Of a DNA stretch of 64,000 nt, positions 1 through 11,206 are shown one piece after another. A model generated the notes under the pieces. That model did no database searches, had not been told where the DNA came from, and saw only the letters and a program-made list of their open reading frames with translations. The DNA is taken from assembly GCA_921293015.1 (NCBI GenBank), contig OV121088.1:35212010-35276009 (forward strand), given 5' to 3'. Origin of the DNA: Phorcus lineatus. Lineage: Eukaryota; Mollusca; Gastropoda; Trochida; Trochidae. Within the stretch, counting starts at the first letter, position 1. The number at the start of each line of letters is the position of its first letter. The translations under genes were made by a program, and so were the position numbers.

Positions 1-2579
1 TCTGGATCGATGTTAGATAAACGGGTGCGTTCGAAACAAAACAAGCAACATTAGAAATCGTTTGAGCATTTATGCAATTTTCTGCTGGGTGGACAGTTTC
101 TGGTTATTAAAAGTGTACCGAAAAACCATTTAAGGGGGTTAACGATAAACAATAAAACGTGTTATTGATATGTCAATAACAAAACATTAAGGACGATTGA
201 CTTTCCATGTTATTTTCTCCACACATCACTAAGCGAAGTTAGCACCATGCCGAGACAATGATTTATTAATCGTCAGTTTGAAATAAATAAATATTGATTG
301 GGTGTATAAGTAGATTGGTTTATAACGACACAGAATCACATTCATCAAGGATTGCGAATTCATTACAAAGTCATGGTACTGTAAAGAATATATAAATTTA
401 TATAGAGAAAAACATTATGACAAAGGTTCTTGGGTCACTCCTACGGCAGTTAGGTATCTGTTCAGAATGAAATCTCACCGAAGCTAAATCGGTGCACAAC
501 TCTTGTATCAAAACACTTTGGTTCTTCTAACTTCCGTATATATTCTATATTTTCTTGATGAAGCTATTGGAATATTTTCTTGGAAAGCATGGAATTTGTC
601 ACCCTTGGCTCGATCGATTTAAACAACTCCCCTTGATCGCAATTTATTTGACTTAAATATACTCTTTGAATTTTACTTCTCTATTCTTTTTACTTTTTTT
701 CTAAACTCTTAGCATCTTCTATGTTTCACATGATATTCACGATAGATACGGAAAATAGTCCTATCTCTCAGCGGCGCATTGAAGGTCGAGTGAAAGAGGG
801 CGTTCTTAAGACTTTTAAAAAGTTTATAAGCTAAATTGTACGTAAGTAGTAAATCCAGCTCCCCTCCACACCCCGAACCCTTAAGAAAAGGGAAACCTTC
901 ACCTCAACCCCCTCTCCCATTTCCTCTCCCCCTATTTTCCAATTCTTTGACCACTGGCTATTTCTTATAATGACACACTAATCACTGCATCCCGAGTAGC
1001 CCCGCCCCTCTGTCACTTCCATTCTTCACTCTACTTATCGATGTATCTCACTTACCTGTCCGCGAGGAGCTCATCAGGTGTTGTGTAGGTAGGTGAATCA
1101 TAGAAACATTTCTTAAGATCTTATTTTTTTCGTACTTTAAGTTTCACATCTTGATATATGATATCAAGGCAATTTTAATTGAGGGTAAGAAAATTTTATT
1201 AAGTTTTCTCTAAGGTCTCAATTTTACCTGTGTCAACTCCGTAAGATGTTTTACAGGTATTTCATTTTACACGATTTCGGATTAACTTTTCAAAAGACCT
1301 TATTTCCCACACTTATATTATTTTAATAAGTACTTACGTTTTAACATGCTTGTATGTATGCTATTATTCTGATTAGATTATTTTCGTTCATATGACATTT
1401 CATATGTTTACTGATGACCAGGTAGATCGAATCTTCTGACCACAGTCTCAAGGCCAAACAATATAATCTTGTTTGAATAGAACACAAATAAGTGTGCGTG
1501 TTGCAAACGTCTTGTTGTTTCAAGATATCACTGAATTTCTTTAAAAAGAATTATGGCATGTCTTATTAATTATACATATATATTATATTATTAATTATAT
1601 ATTATATTATTAATATTCTATTAATGTTATTTATATTAATGAATTTTTTTAATATGACAGGCAGTGTCATGAAATAATTTGAAATGGTCACGTTTTGAAA
1701 TATCGCCTGATTACATTTTCATGATGGAACTTTTTTTTAAACAATGACCTGATTACGTTTTCTTAATGGAATACTTTAACAAAAATATGGTTTGATAATG
1801 TTGTCATAATTCAACACCTGTTAAAAAAATGTCATGATGACGTCTTCATAATTGGGCACGTTTTCAAGTTTGACATCATTTGTTCCATATTTGAAATGCA
1901 GAATTTGTAGAATTTTACATGATGAGGTTCTTTTAATTCATGACACTTTTTGCCGAATACACTTTTTCAAAACATGCTTTTAAATGACAATCGATTGTTT
2001 ACTTGATTTCCCCCCTATGGTTGCTCTGAAACTGTCCATGGTGTATTCCTGTGTAGCTTTCAACCTAAGATAAGAATTATTAAAAATTCCGAAGAATATG
2101 TTTCTTGTTCACTGTTTAGAACTCTAAAGCATATCACATAGCCACCCCACAACTTTCAAAACCATTCCCAAGCCACTATGGTAAAAAAAAACTACATTTG
2201 AAAGAATTCCAAAATAAAATATTTGGGATATATTGGAATAAAATAAGCTTAAAAGATTAGCAGAAGGTTCATACAATGATACTTTCTTAAACCATTTTTA
2301 TGAAGTACTCAAAGAGACAGTCCTGTCGGGTATTTCGGAAATTCGAGGGAATACCCTATGTATACATATAAACTGAAGTACAAAAGAAAGAACACATTCC
2401 AGGAATTTGGTAATTAAAGAAAACAGGACAAACTTTCGAGTATTAAAATGTTTCATATAACAGTGAGCTATTTTCAAACATTGCAAAGACATGTTGGAGT
2501 GTTATTTTCAACACATAACTTCTCTATATCTGTTTGTGTCCACGGGGGGGGGCTTGGGTTATTTTGTAAGTTACACAGA
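1..2579. other. No gene seen; AT-rich non-coding DNA
   Basis: Only short chance frames. A dense TATTAATTATA tract lies at 1561-1640. Confidence 0.7.
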
Positions 2580-3390
2580 TCTGGCGGAATGTGGTCTCGC
2601 GTTGTCCTGTTGAAAAATCATCCCTTGCTGCTGCATCTGTATGAATGGGACCACCACAGGCTGAAACGCTTGATCCCTTTAGATTTAGCTCTGGGCTGTT
2701 ACGGTCTGACGAATTGTCAGAACATCTGTCTTCCGGTCGCCGGAGATCCCGCCAGAGACCATTACGCTGCTACCACCATAGGGAATAACGTCTTGGACAG
2801 ATCCTGCAGCCTGTCTCTCGCCTCTTCATTTCTTTATTCTCACTCTGCCGTCTGCTTGGAACAGTATGAATCGACTTTCGTCGCTAAAGATGAGTCTTGC
2901 TCAATCACGAAGTTGCCAGCGACTCACTCTCCTTGCCCAGCGTAGACGTCTGAGGCGATGTTCGCGGGTCATTCCGCGGAACGGTCGTTATGCCCGAATA
3001 ACGGTAGCTTGAAGCCATCTTATGACAGTGATCCTGCTGTTATGGTGCCCTACCGCCGTCAATGCCGTTGACGTCATGGTGACGAATCTGTTGCGCAGTT
3101 GTAGTGTACCCATATATCGGTCTTTAACGGAAGTTGTTAGGCACCCTCGGTCTTCTGCTTCTAGGTCTGGTTAAGGCGATGAAGGTGTCGAATGACCGTT
3201 TGTCTGTTGTAACCAAACGTTTTGGCAATCTCGCTGCTCGAAGATGTCTCTTTCTCGATCTGCCTCTGTTAATCGTTACATTTCCGTAACGCGAGTAGTG
3301 AATGATCGAATTCACCTCTTGATGTACTCTTAGCGTTTCCAATTCATGTGCAAATGAAAAAAAAAATCGTGATCTCTTTTCCGTCAACTA
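2580..3390 (-). pseudogene. Tc1/mariner-like transposase relic 1
   Basis: Read on the minus strand through several frames, the sequence gives LQLRNRFVT (DNA-binding region), HRLRRLRWARR, then the first catalytic Asp in IFSDESRF, followed by YGGSSVMVSGGI and the second Asp motif QQDNARPHSAR near 2605-2630. In-frame stops and frameshifts break it. The part with the third catalytic residue is absent, so the copy is truncated and dead. The 165-codon plus-strand frame at 2448-2945 is antisense to it. Confidence 0.8.
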
Positions 3391-4444
3391 ATATGCCTCA
3401 GTTGCCTTTTGGGCGATGTGTTTTCATTGTTTCCATTCGTAACATTAGGATAAAACATTAAAAATATCAATTTTGTAAAAAATCATATCAGAACACGATA
3501 TGTGTATACATTCTTATGTACTTAAGTTTATGTCATAAATACATAATCATTTTAAATTTCGATTTCGTCCATGCATGATGCATAGTGTAATGTTTAGAGT
3601 TTTTAGATTTCACAATTTGACAAAGAATAGTTCGCAATGAATAAGAAATGAAGTTATTCACGTTTACGTGACTAGACATAGCTTATTAGTCTTCTCATTG
3701 ATAATCAGTTAAGCTGTGGATATCCTATCAATACATATAATTTATTTTCACAATATTGTGAAATTAGATTAAGGGCATTGAAGACATGGAGGCATGTGTG
3801 GCTTTTGATAGCACTAAAATGGCTAAATTTGCCAAGTGCTAAAGCAGAAAAACATATTGACAAAAGTTTCAATCACAAAGTAAGATGATACTCGATAGTA
3901 AAAGAAATTGGAAAGAAAACGACCGGATTAGACATTTAAGAAGATCATATATATATAATAATGGCAAATTAGTTGCAAAATATTGGCCCTGTTTGATTAA
4001 TCAATGTAAAGTTATTAGTTCTATATTCCCCATTGAGAGGTTCACGTGGCGAAGTATAGAGTAATTATTATTCATATCCTAGGTACATGAACTATAAGAA
4101 CTTAAGAATACATTATACATACGTTATATTGTTAGCCTCCATCCGGTCAACACGTAAGTGAAATATTATTATGATGAAGTGTGTCCCATATTTAAAGATG
4201 AATTTATTACACATACCGGAGTCTTAATTGAAAAATAAAGAACGCCTATTGTTAAAACAGAGACGTGTATATATGAAGTATTGACGATAATTTCCTGAGT
4301 ATAATTACTGTGGTATATATACAATGAGATTGAAGATGTACATTTCTACTTATGGACATAATTATCTAATTTAATTAACAGCATGATCATTGTCCATATA
4401 CCATGTACTTTACAACATGATAACCCATATTTCCATCACGATAC
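3391..4444. other. No gene seen
   Basis: AT-rich DNA between the first Tc1 relic and the foldback MITE; no repeat structure noticed. Confidence 0.65.
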
Positions 4445-4452
4445 TGACGCCC

Positions 4453-4602
4453 CAGTCTGATTAAAATCGACCGTGTTCCGAGGAAATAAGTTACAAAATA
4501 ACGACAACGACGAGAGCCTAGACAAATAGAGTTCGAATCTTGGTGAAGTCAATATTTTGTAACTTTTATTCCTCGGAACACGGTCGATTTTAATCAGACT
4601 GA
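4453..4602. mobile_element. Foldback MITE (hAT-like), short deletion copy
   Basis: Terminal inverted repeats of about 45 bp begin CAGTCTGATTAAAATCGACC and end with the complement at 4601. Matching 8-bp direct repeats TGACGCCC flank it (4445-4452 and 4603-4610). Inner sequence GCCTAGACAAATAGAGTTCG is shared with the longer copy at 60062-60477. Confidence 0.8.
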
Positions 4603-4691
4603 TGACGCCCTGTCATGTAATTATAAACGTCAGCTTCAATAATCATTATCAATTATCTGCTAAAACCAGATCCTAGGAAATTCAAAAGGTA

Positions 4692-5033
4692 CCGTATTTC
4701 CTCGATTTCAACTCGGGCCTCGAATATAACCCGGCGAATAAGGGGGTGCTGAGTGAAATAGAACCTGGGCCTCGAATATAACCGGGTCTCGAATATAACC
4801 CGGGCCTTACATAATGTTCTCAATGTTAAAATAATCTTCGTATGATTTCCAGATGGAATGTTTTGAGATATAGAATGCCACTTTCTCACTCTTACAATAG
4901 ATTTTGTAATGCCATTTCAGGTCTGAAAAAATAGAACCCGGCCTCGATTAGAACCCGGGCCTCGATTACAAACAGGGGTGTATGGGGGTGCTGAGTGAAA
5001 TAGAACCCCGGGGTTGTATTCGAGGAAATATGG
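4692..5033. mobile_element. TA-flanked inverted-repeat element rich in CCTCGAATATAACCCGG units
   Basis: Begins CCGTATTTCCTCGA and ends TCGAGGAAATATGG, flanked by TA on both sides (4690-4691, 5034-5035). Inside, CCTCGAATATAACC-type units recur at least five times and GGGGGTGCTGAGTGAAATAG occurs twice (near 4742 and 4984). Minus-strand frames across it are repeat artefacts. Confidence 0.7.
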
Positions 5034-5035
5034 TA

Positions 5036-5949
5036 AACTCGTTTTAATAATATGAATAAAGCGAGGGGATCGCAAAATTGCATTGGGTTTTGCTATTTTA
5101 TTTACATTTTCTTTTTCTTTTTACAATATCTTGGTCAAAGCCGAAAGAATAAAAAATATGTTATAACACATGTACTATAGTCGAAATGCCGTGATGAGAA
5201 TGTTGAAATATGGATATTGAAATAATAATGTTTCAATTTTCAATGAACATGGCATAGACTACATTGTATTATTGTATATACAATGACTTTTTAATATTCT
5301 AAAATTCAATATACCATAACGACTATTAAAAAAGTTATTTTGTCATATTTTAATTTTAGATAACCTTTTGAAAGTCAATTGATCTCGAATATTCGGTAAA
5401 TCGGCATGGTCTTCGCGAAAAGCTTCGTTTTCACTGGTAGATAAGGTTCTTACAGATAAGGATGAACATTCGAATGACTGGATATACGTACCATGTAACT
5501 GCTGTTAGCATACATGATATAAAACTTTATACGAAATATACTTTTTATGGGAAAATTCAATAAGGTGTATTTCCGAGAAGTTTATCCTTTCCATAGTGAT
5601 TGTTTGATGTCTAAACACAAGACAATCTAGCTTCCGTATATACTAGTACATCACGGGTTCATAGACGGGATGATTTCGTAAACCAGTTGTCATTTTCGTA
5701 GATTAAACTAAACTCACGGGCATAAGAAACTATAGGTTAACTATCAATGCTCATAACAAAAAAAAAAAGAAAAAAAAGATGACATTTCAATGCCGTGAAG
5801 ATGATTTTATAGCAAAATCAAATGTCAATAATGCACTTAAACAGATTTTATTTGATCACTCCAGTATTTTTCTGCAATCTCATTAAAATAAGCAGGGGGT
5901 CAGATTTCAATGATTTCAAGTGTCTCTAGTATCAACAGTGTGACCACAA
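5036..5949. other. No gene seen
   Basis: AT-rich spacer with an A-rich patch at 5758-5780; its end (5860-5949) may be the 3' flank of Tc1 relic 2. Confidence 0.6.
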
Positions 5950-6600
5950 ACATTCTCTGTTGTTGTCAATAACTTGTGTGACCTCCTGCCACGTCAATAC
6001 AGGCACGGGCACGTCTCCTCATCTCTAAGGGCATCAACCAGCTCTTGTCTGTTTTGTGGGGCGGGTCTACCGGCCCTTACCTTCCTGTTCAAGTGATCCT
6101 ATAAATGTTCAATGGCATTTAAGTCGGGAGAACGGGCAGGCCACTTGAGTACATGCAGGACGTTGTTTTATGCTTGTATGAATGGTAACACAACTGGTTG
6201 TAGAACTTGATGAATGTACTGATGTGCGTTTAAATTTCCATTTATAACGACCAGTTGTGTTTTAACGTCACCACAGATACCGCCCCACACCATGACATTG
6301 CCACCACCGTAAGGATGGACATAGCGGCAAAACGCTCACCGCGGCACTGTACGTACACACTGTACGTCTACTAACACGATGACCACCGTTTGCGTTGTTT
6401 CCGTTGCTGTTACAAATCTGTTACTCAGATGAATGGTCAGGATGTAGTGATCTTCTTGATGCGTAGTAACGCGTGGTCTTCCACTTTCGGTCCGACCAGT
6501 CTGTCTGTGACGTTGTATAAGCCTGGACACTTTCAGTGGCGTGCAATGGAGCATTCGAGACATATGGACGTGTGTGGCTCCCATTTCGGCCATCCCAAGA
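5950..6600 (-). pseudogene. Tc1/mariner-like transposase relic 2, internally deleted
   Basis: The minus strand encodes an N-terminal helix-turn-helix part (6593-6336; SRLIQRHRQTGRTESGRPR, then SNRFVTATET). A deletion removes the first Asp region. It resumes at PYGGGNVMVWGGICGD, skips the second Asp region, and ends with WPARSPDLNAIEHL followed by a stop and DHLNRKVRAGRP. It therefore keeps the third catalytic block that relic 1 has lost, but neither copy is functional. Confidence 0.8.
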
Positions 6601-7040
6601 GCTCTCTCTCCCGTTGTTCCTGAGTTAACCTTGCCATTCCTTTTGTGTTTATTCAGCTGCTATGATATGACTGTATCCAGCAAATCGATTTATAGATATT
6701 TTATGCGCTTAATTTTCATGCAATTAATTTTAAATGGAATTCACGATTTTTCCGGTTTCTAAAAAATACAGCAACACAAGTTGCGTTTTTGCGATATGTA
6801 TGTGTTTTAAGGCATGCTATCATTTTAAGTATCTCTAACATTTGGTATGATAAAAAGTTTTTAATTTTTATCAATATGTTTATTGATACGCATGTTTACA
6901 ACAACTAAAACTTATCTTTCCTCATTTTCAAATATTTCCCGACTATGCTTAATAAACGGCTTGATAGTTGTTTTATAAGTGTTGTCAGTGAAAAAATGTG
7001 AACGTACGAGTCAAAAATGTAAACAACGGTAGTCCCTCAT
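6601..7040. other. No gene seen
   Basis: AT-rich spacer next to Tc1 relic 2; nothing recognised. Confidence 0.6.
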
Positions 7041-8895
7041 AACCCCTACAGCCCATTACCCCTACAGCTTATCAAAACAAGTTTATGGTCCACTGCACTA
7101 CTTATCTCTAGTTTGTTACCTCTTGCAACACAATGGACTCACCCAGACTGATTCTTTATTACCTTTATCTGTACAGATAATTGGTACACAATGAAAACGT
7201 TATTGGTACAGGTTGTGGATGTTGAACATGGTGACAATAAAATAAGAATTTCTTCAAAGGCATTTAGAAATTGGTGTAGTCATCCATGATATCGTCTGTA
7301 TCAATAAAATAAGAGTATTAAGGAGGATGTACAATTACAATTTTATCATAAATTACTTATCAAATTATTTCTCAATAAAGTAGTCTTATATAAATATATA
7401 CCCAAGTTACACAATATCTTTACATTATTACAACTAAAAAGTTGAATAAACTTTATTACTGATGGACATTTGTAATAATAAGGTTTGATATATAATATTC
7501 TATAGTTGATATACGATGGACATTTGAATACGAAATGGAATTTGTCTTTCTATATCATCTTTACACATTAGACATTTAAGATTAGCAATATTTATTTTAT
7601 TATATCTACCAGTTTCGAAAATACACTTTTTACCTGATACGTCCAATTCTTGACATCACGGGTTTCCATTAAATTGAAGGACATTCAATATATTTACATA
7701 TATACATTTTCATACATACATTTGTCCAAACATATTTCATATTTTATGTTTAAATCAAATTATTTCAAATTTGAATTAATTCCTTCCAACCATCTTAACA
7801 GCTGAAATTCTCTCTATATTACAGTTGGAATTTTCAAAGGAACTTTCAACCAATCATATTTAGCCTCTTTGTATTTCGGCAATATCGTAAACCAATGAAC
7901 ACATCTGTATCAAATTTAGAACCACGTGGCCATGTGGGTATTCCGAAATAATTGGCAACCTTTAATACGGAAAACGATTGTCTCTGCAAATCTCAAAATT
8001 TAAAGGGAACAGTGGTGTCTAAGAATAAAAAAGACAGTACAATTCTTCATGACCGCACGTGTATTGAATTAGACGCGTAAATGTCGCATGAAAGGTTAGA
8101 AAATTCTATTCCATGTTAGTAAAAAACCCTCCTTTACAGCGGCACACGCAAGAAACAAGCGGCTACAAGTCGATTAGTAGAGAATGTCATAAAGGCGAGT
8201 TAATTTGTGGGATATCGCTTCGTGACAGAACAAGATAGAGGTAGTGAACTATGCTTTAGACTTTATTTTAATATATCTTGTACTGGCAATCTTTGAGAGT
8301 TGAGAAACAATTAGTGATACATATGGATTTATGAATTTGCAAAAGAGTCGAACACTTTGTGCGGTGCTTGACGCTATCAATTGTGACCTATATTCTAAAA
8401 ATAGATCTATTTCCAAGGGATAAATCGGTGACTGTTGTTTAAAACAGAACTGTATAGATCTATTTATAACTGCAAGTTTGCCTGACTATTCTATTATTTG
8501 ATGCTATGAACAAATAATTGTATAACTTTTTTCTAAATAAAAGATAAAATGAAGGTCTTTGTTCTATTAATGGCCTTAATCTACTGATTTGCTGTAATGA
8601 AAATCCTATCCTATTTGTACCCTATGATTTCGCAGTATTTCCTAGCCTAACAAGGGTGCCTCCAACTTAGCCTTTTTAAAGGCTTTTCTTGTTTTCATAT
8701 GTTCATTCTATCATATTCCATGTTGTCAATCAAAATATCACAAACATGTTTCTCTGAGAAAGCCGCTCCACACTACCACATCTACTCTTAATCACCTGTT
8801 AGGGTGAGTCCATTAATCCAGATAGGTAACTGTCTGTGTTGTTTTAACAAGCTGTAGGGGAACTGGGGTGTAGGGGTAATGGGCTGTAGGGTTTT
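7041..8895. mobile_element. 1.85-kb segment bounded by about 105-bp inverted repeats
   Basis: The left arm (7041-7145) has CTACAGCCCATTACCCCTAC and AATGGACTCACCC. The right arm (8802-8895) carries the complements GGGTGAGTCCATT and GTAGGGGTAATGGGCTGTAG, with a few indels. The interior is AT-rich and without long ORFs. Likely a non-autonomous or decayed DNA transposon; no target duplication was identified. Confidence 0.55.
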
Positions 8896-9005
8896 TAGGG
8901 TATAACCTAAACAGCAACAGAGCGATTGGTTAATTAGGGCGATATGTCAAGGCAGGCTGTGATTGGCTAATCAAACAGTTTGTCTAGCGTTTTAACGAGG
9001 GTTGT

Positions 9006-9031
9006 CCCCCCCCCCCCCCCCCCCCCCCCCC
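9006..9031. repeat. Poly-C tract (26 bases)
   Basis: Uninterrupted C26, just upstream of the TTAA-bounded element. Length is likely polymorphic and prone to sequencing error. Confidence 0.95.
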
Positions 9032-9196
9032 ATTGAGGTTATATGATATTTAAAGGGACTCTCATAATTTTTTTAATCCATTTTTTAGTCTGATGCGTGT
9101 GTGTAAAGTTCTGGAAGATATTCTTATGATTAACCGCGCAGTGTCGTTGCGTTCCGCAAGGTGACATGTTTGGACCGTGTCTAAACTACTTACATA

Positions 9197-9619
9197 TTAA
9201 AGAGCCACTGATTTTCATAACATATTATTTACCTTTGATACGAACCTAAATGTCATATATGGTGATATAAATACTGGTTTTCCAGGAAAATCTGAAAACG
9301 CCGTTATAAATGCAGAGAGATGTAGATATCACGTCCAATATACATGGATACTAGTTATAAAACCTAACAAAGACTATCAACTCGTAACTGCTCTCCTGGC
9401 TGTTTCCAAAGTATCCAAAATCACGTTTGATTATTTGACGCGCGCCACTGTCCGGTTTTCGGTAAAAAATTGCGACGTTCGACCTTCATATTGTCAGTGC
9501 AAAAAACAATAAGCTTTAAAATGTGTCTTTTTGGTAACAGTCGATACTTCGCGATAAAATTACACCATTGATTAAGTTGGGAATATTTGACTCCAACAAC
9601 TCACGGAGTGGCTCTTTAA
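9197..9619. mobile_element. MITE bounded by TTAA with inverted ends
   Basis: Starts TTAAAGAGCCACT and ends AGTGGCTCTTTAA, a perfect 13-bp inverted pair that includes TTAA at both edges. It could be a piggyBac-like TTAA insertion, or a TA insertion. A diverged copy lies at about 53990-54355. Confidence 0.75.
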
Positions 9620-10566
9620 GGACATTGATGTTACAAACGCTGCATTCATTCATGCATGATTGTTATTTTTATATAGTAAAACTTCTGTTTTATCAGAACA
9701 ACTGTATCTGTTTTTATTCAGTCTTTATTTGAGCCATTACATAAAATTTCTTGTGTATCAAGTTGTACCTTTTTTTCTCGATTTCCCTTTCCCAAGAATT
9801 CTAAAGGGAAAAAGGATATAATAAGGCCCGAATATTTCAAAACCGAATTTTATTGTTATCTACAAGAATTCTGAATACGTTTGATGTTTGTTCTTTGATC
9901 AGCAATTAAAGCTGTCACATGCAAGCGTATGAAATATTTTAAAATCATATACTATCACATCTGCAAATCTTTTTTTCTGTTAAGCCTTTTATTCATTTAC
10001 TCAACTATTAAAAGCCAAAGATTAATGAAACGTCCTCCTTCTTAGATTATGCCAATTAATGTCAATACTAGATATCACAAGCCATAGACCAAAATAATAC
10101 ATTCGTTTCCATAGCACCAGTCTATGAGCTATTGAACTCTTCAATAGAGAGCGTTATATGACACTCGCGAGCATAACCACTAGCTGCATTAATCGCTTAG
10201 AGTGCCGCTAATGACGATGTGCATTAGACTGGATATCACTTCCGGTTTGGTTGATAGTTATGGTTCTCTAATCATCTCATTAGAGTTATCTCCCATGCTA
10301 ATTAAGTCGTCCTTCGGAAAAGTCATTCGTTTGGAAACACATTGTTGTTTGGCGTGTGACGTTCTGACGCATCAGCCGTTGATGACTAGCAACTAATTGG
10401 TGTGGCTTTAAGATCTTGTAGAGTGGTTCCGGTGCCATATTGACAACTTATAGATGGCAAAATCAGATTCTTCGATATTTGGTATGCGATTTGAATGCGT
10501 GATATAAGGCTTTTTTGGGCGTGTGGTATGTGATATTTGCGTAGTATTCAGTATTTTGTATCTATA
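9620..10566. other. No gene seen
   Basis: Only a 64-codon chance frame near 10202; no motif recognised. Confidence 0.6.
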
Positions 10567-10574
10567 GTATTAAG

Positions 10575-10852
10575 CATCCTGCTACATCAGCGTATTTGTC
10601 TCCGCCTAGCTCCATCATATACCCTGATATCCTTCGTCCTTAAACGCTCGTATCGCTAAATATAGCAAGCCAATGAAATGACTCGAATTCAGCAATAGCG
10701 GCACAACCCGGAGGTCAGTTCAAACAAATGTCAATGTAAGCTTTAAATAGCCATGAGTAACCAGCCGTAAGCGATACGAGCGTTTTAGGCCGAAGGATAT
10801 CAGGGTATATGATGAAGCTAGGCGGAGACAAATACGCTGATGTAGCATGACG
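10575..10852. mobile_element. MITE with about 80-bp inverted repeats and an 8-bp target duplication
   Basis: Left arm CTACATCAGCGTATTTGTCT through TCCGCCTAGCTCCATCATAT and the CGCTCGTATCGCT segment is mirrored at 10768-10846. Direct repeats GTATTAAG flank the element (10567-10574, 10853-10860). The 8-bp duplication suggests a hAT-type origin. No ORF. Confidence 0.85.
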
Positions 10853-11045
10853 GTATTAAGAAATTGAGAGTTTGGTTGGTATATGTTTTATTGTTTGCGG
10901 TTCTTGCGCGCTGTATTTAGTGCCGGGTCGAAGGTTGAAGTGAGGTTAGAACAGAGCGTGGACTGCACTGTGATGTGTGATGTGTTGTGTGTGGTGGTGG
11001 GCAGTATGATGTGTGATAGATCATACTCCTAAACAGTTAACAGCA

Positions 11046-11068
11046 CAGGCGTATGAACACTTCAAAAT

Positions 11069-11107
<39 letters not shown>

Positions 11108-11206
11108 GTTAAATAGTGTGTGAGTAGTTGTTTTGCAACCCTCCATATTTTTTTTCTGGGGGGCCTGCCCCCCCCCCCCCCCCCCCCCGGTTCCTACGCC
11201 TATGGA
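11046..11206. repeat. Foldback with G36 and C21 tracts flanked by AGGCGTA / TACGCCT
   Basis: A run of 36 G (11071-11106) and a run of 21 C (11168-11188) are separated by 61 bp. Outside them AGGCGTATGAAC and GTTCCTACGCCT are imperfect complements, so the whole folds back. The glycine/proline-rich minus-strand frame here is not a gene. Confidence 0.85.

Noticed and set aside
2448..2945. 165-codon plus-strand frame
   Set aside because: Antisense to the Tc1-like relic, whose motifs read clearly on the minus strand.
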